Shown here piece by piece: positions 4,098 through 5,686 of a stretch of DNA of 5,686 bases. Within the stretch, counting starts at the first letter, position 1, and each line of letters opens with the position of its first letter. The translations under genes were made by a program, and so were the position numbers. The stretch is taken from contig JAUWGZ010000078.1 of assembly GCA_030606165.1 (NCBI GenBank), positions 1 to 5,686 of the forward strand. The letters run 5' to 3'. Below the pieces are notes generated by a model. The model searched no databases and was not told the origin of the DNA. It saw only the letters and a program-made list of their open reading frames with translations. The stretch comes from Dehalococcoidia bacterium (GTDB lineage: Bacteria; Chloroflexota; Dehalococcoidia; GIF9; AB-539-J10).

Positions 4098-5686
4098 ATG
4101 GAAAACCATCGTACTGTCCTTGTTTGTCAAGGAACGGGATGCCTTTCCAGCGGCTCTGATGCTGTCTATGAGGCGCTTAAGGAAGAAATAAGCCGACAAG
4201 GGATAAGCCATGCCGAGGTGGATTTCACTGGTTGTCACGGTTTCTGCGAGCAGGGTCCCAATGTAGTCATTGAACCTGAAGGCATTTTCTATACCCATGT
4301 CCAGGCCGAGGATGCTCCAGAAATTGTCACCTCACATCTTCGAGATGGCAAGCCTGTGGAACGCCTTTTCTACCACGACCCGGTAACTGGCGAAGCCATA
4401 CCGCGCTATTCAGAGATAAACTTCTATAAGAAACAGCAGCGTGTCATCCTGCGCAATTGCGGGCACATCAACCCGGAAAAAATCGAGCATTATATTGCTC
4501 ATGGAGGTTATCGGGCGCTGAGAAAGGCTCTTTTGATGACTCCCGAGCAGGTTATTGAGGAGGTTAAGAAATCTGGCCTCCGTGGGCGGGGTGGTGCTGG
4601 TTTCCCCACCGGTCGCAAGTGGGAGTTTTGCCGCAGCGCTCCTGGGGAAAAGAAATATGTCATCTGCAATGCTGACGAAGGCGACCCCGGTGCTTTTATG
4701 GACCGCTCCATCTTGGAAGCGGACCCCCATGCTGTTGTTGAAGGGCTGACCATTGCTGGATATGCCATAGGTGCCAATGAGGGCTACATCTATGTCCGTG
4801 CCGAGTATCCCTTAGCAGTAAAGCGAGTTCACGCTGCCTTGGAGCAAGCCCAGGGAAGGGGTTTTTTGGGTAAAGATATTCTCGGCTCGGGCTTTGATTT
4901 TGTGGTGCACATCAAAGAAGGTGCCGGGGCCTTTGTTTGTGGTGAAGAAACAGCTCTAATGGCTTCTATTGAGAGCCGACGGGGCATGCCTCGTCCCCGC
5001 CCTCCATTTCCTGCTCAATCAGGCCTGGAAGGAATGCCCACTACTATCAACAATGTAAAAAGTCTGGCCTTCATTCCCATCATCATTGACCGCGGGGCTG
5101 ACTGGTTCGCCGGCATAGGTACGGAAAAGAGCAAGGGGACGGCTGTCTTTGCCCTCACGGGGAAGATTGCCAACAGTGGGTTGGTGGAGGTGCCTATGGG
5201 TACTCCTCTGTCCACCATCATTTTTGATATCGGGGGTGGTATCCCCAGGGGCAAGCGGTTTAAGGCGGTGCAGACGGGTGGTCCTTCAGGTGGCTGTATC
5301 CCTGCCCGATTTCTCGATTCCCCCGTGGAATATGAAACACTGGCTCAATTAGGCTCGATTATGGGCTCTGGCGGTATGGTGGTGCTGGACGAGACCACCT
5401 GTATGGTAGAAATAGCCAGGTATTTCTTGAGCTTCACTCAATCTGAGTCCTGCGGGAAGTGTGTCCCTTGCCGCCTGGGAACAAGACAAATGCTGGAGAT
5501 TCTGACCAGAATCACTCAGGGCAAAGGATGTGAAGAAGATATAAATACCCTGCTTACCATAGCTAAGACGGTCAAGGAATGCTCGCTCTGTGGTCTGGGA
5601 CAGACTTGTCCCAACCCCGTGCTCACCACCCTTGAGTATTTTAGAGATGAATATGAAGCCCACATACAGGAGAAGAAATGCCCGGC
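4098..5686 (+). CDS. nuoF: NuoF/HydB-type NADH-binding FMN iron-sulfur subunit; 3' partial
   Basis: Open from the ATG at 4098 to the right edge (529 codons plus two bases). An N-terminal thioredoxin-like [2Fe-2S] domain (C10-x4-C15, C46-x3-C50) is present in HydB/HndC-type subunits but absent from ordinary complex I NuoF. The flavoprotein core follows: the Gly-rich FMN/NADH motif G-R-G-G-A-G-F-P-T-G (163-172), N-A-D-E-G-D-P-G-A-F (191-200), and G-A-F-V-C-G-E-E-T-A-L (277-287) leading to P-R-P-R-P-P-F-P. The [4Fe-4S] ligands corresponding to cluster N3 are C452, C455, C458 and C498. The sequence is cut at H522...K-K-C528-P, where relatives continue into a two-[4Fe-4S] ferredoxin domain, so roughly 60-100 residues are probably missing. 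The subunit oxidises or reduces NAD(H) at FMN and passes electrons to NuoE and the large subunit. This long form is shared with electron-bifurcating and non-bifurcating NAD-linked hydrogenases and formate dehydrogenases. The sequence alone does not settle which applies, or whether the cofactor is NAD or NADP. Confidence 0.93.
   Translation, partial: MENHRTVLVCQGTGCLSSGSDAVYEALKEEISRQGISHAEVDFTGCHGFCEQGPNVVIEPEGIFYTHVQAEDAPEIVTSHLRDGKPVERLFYHDPVTGEAIPRYSEINFYKKQQRVILRNCGHINPEKIEHYIAHGGYRALRKALLMTPEQVIEEVKKSGLRGRGGAGFPTGRKWEFCRSAPGEKKYVICNADEGDPGAFMDRSILEADPHAVVEGLTIAGYAIGANEGYIYVRAEYPLAVKRVHAALEQAQGRGFLGKDILGSGFDFVVHIKEGAGAFVCGEETALMASIESRRGMPRPRPPFPAQSGLEGMPTTINNVKSLAFIPIIIDRGADWFAGIGTEKSKGTAVFALTGKIANSGLVEVPMGTPLSTIIFDIGGGIPRGKRFKAVQTGGPSGGCIPARFLDSPVEYETLAQLGSIMGSGGMVVLDETTCMVEIARYFLSFTQSESCGKCVPCRLGTRQMLEILTRITQGKGCEEDINTLLTIAKTVKECSLCGLGQTCPNPVLTTLEYFRDEYEAHIQEKKCP

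Overview
The window holds four adjacent plus-strand genes with almost no non-coding DNA. From 5' to 3' they are: the 3' part of a tandem-receiver response regulator (cut by the left edge), a large NuoG/FdhA-type molybdopterin iron-sulfur subunit, a NuoE-type [2Fe-2S] subunit, and a NuoF-type FMN/NADH subunit (cut by the right edge). No RNA gene, CRISPR array, transposase or convincing promoter was seen. The source looks like an anaerobic bacterium, because the iron-sulfur modules match those of soluble NAD(H)-linked formate dehydrogenases and hydrogenases of anaerobes. A Dehalococcoidia-like Chloroflexota or another sediment/subsurface lineage is possible, but that is only a guess from style, not something the sequence proves.

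Layout: 1-815 is the receiver protein. Bases 816-869 are a short gap that ends inside a strong ribosome binding site. 870-3527 is the molybdopterin subunit; its best start is a TTG at 870, not the more upstream in-frame starts. Bases 3528-3607 are a gap containing two hairpins with complementary loops. 3608-4096 is nuoE. 4098 to the edge is nuoF, one base after the nuoE stop and probably translationally coupled to it.

How they work together: NuoF (FMN, NADH site, iron-sulfur clusters), NuoE ([2Fe-2S]) and the NuoG-like N-terminus of the large subunit form a complete electron wire equivalent to the NADH-input arm of complex I. In known relatives this wire connects NAD(H) and ferredoxin to a formate-oxidising or CO2-reducing molybdenum/tungsten site.

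The main surprise is in that large subunit. Its iron-sulfur ligands and pterin-enzyme fold are well preserved, but when aligned by eye to E. coli FDH-H all three formate active-site residues are replaced: Sec140 by Tyr351, His141 by Asn352 and Arg333 by Gln545. The cluster-to-pterin relay Lys44 is Arg262. It is therefore unlikely to be an ordinary formate dehydrogenase, and is either a pterin enzyme with another substrate or a purely electron-carrying/structural subunit. The neighbouring regulator is also unusual: its first receiver lacks the phospho-acceptor Asp, its second looks intact, and it has no DNA-binding output domain.
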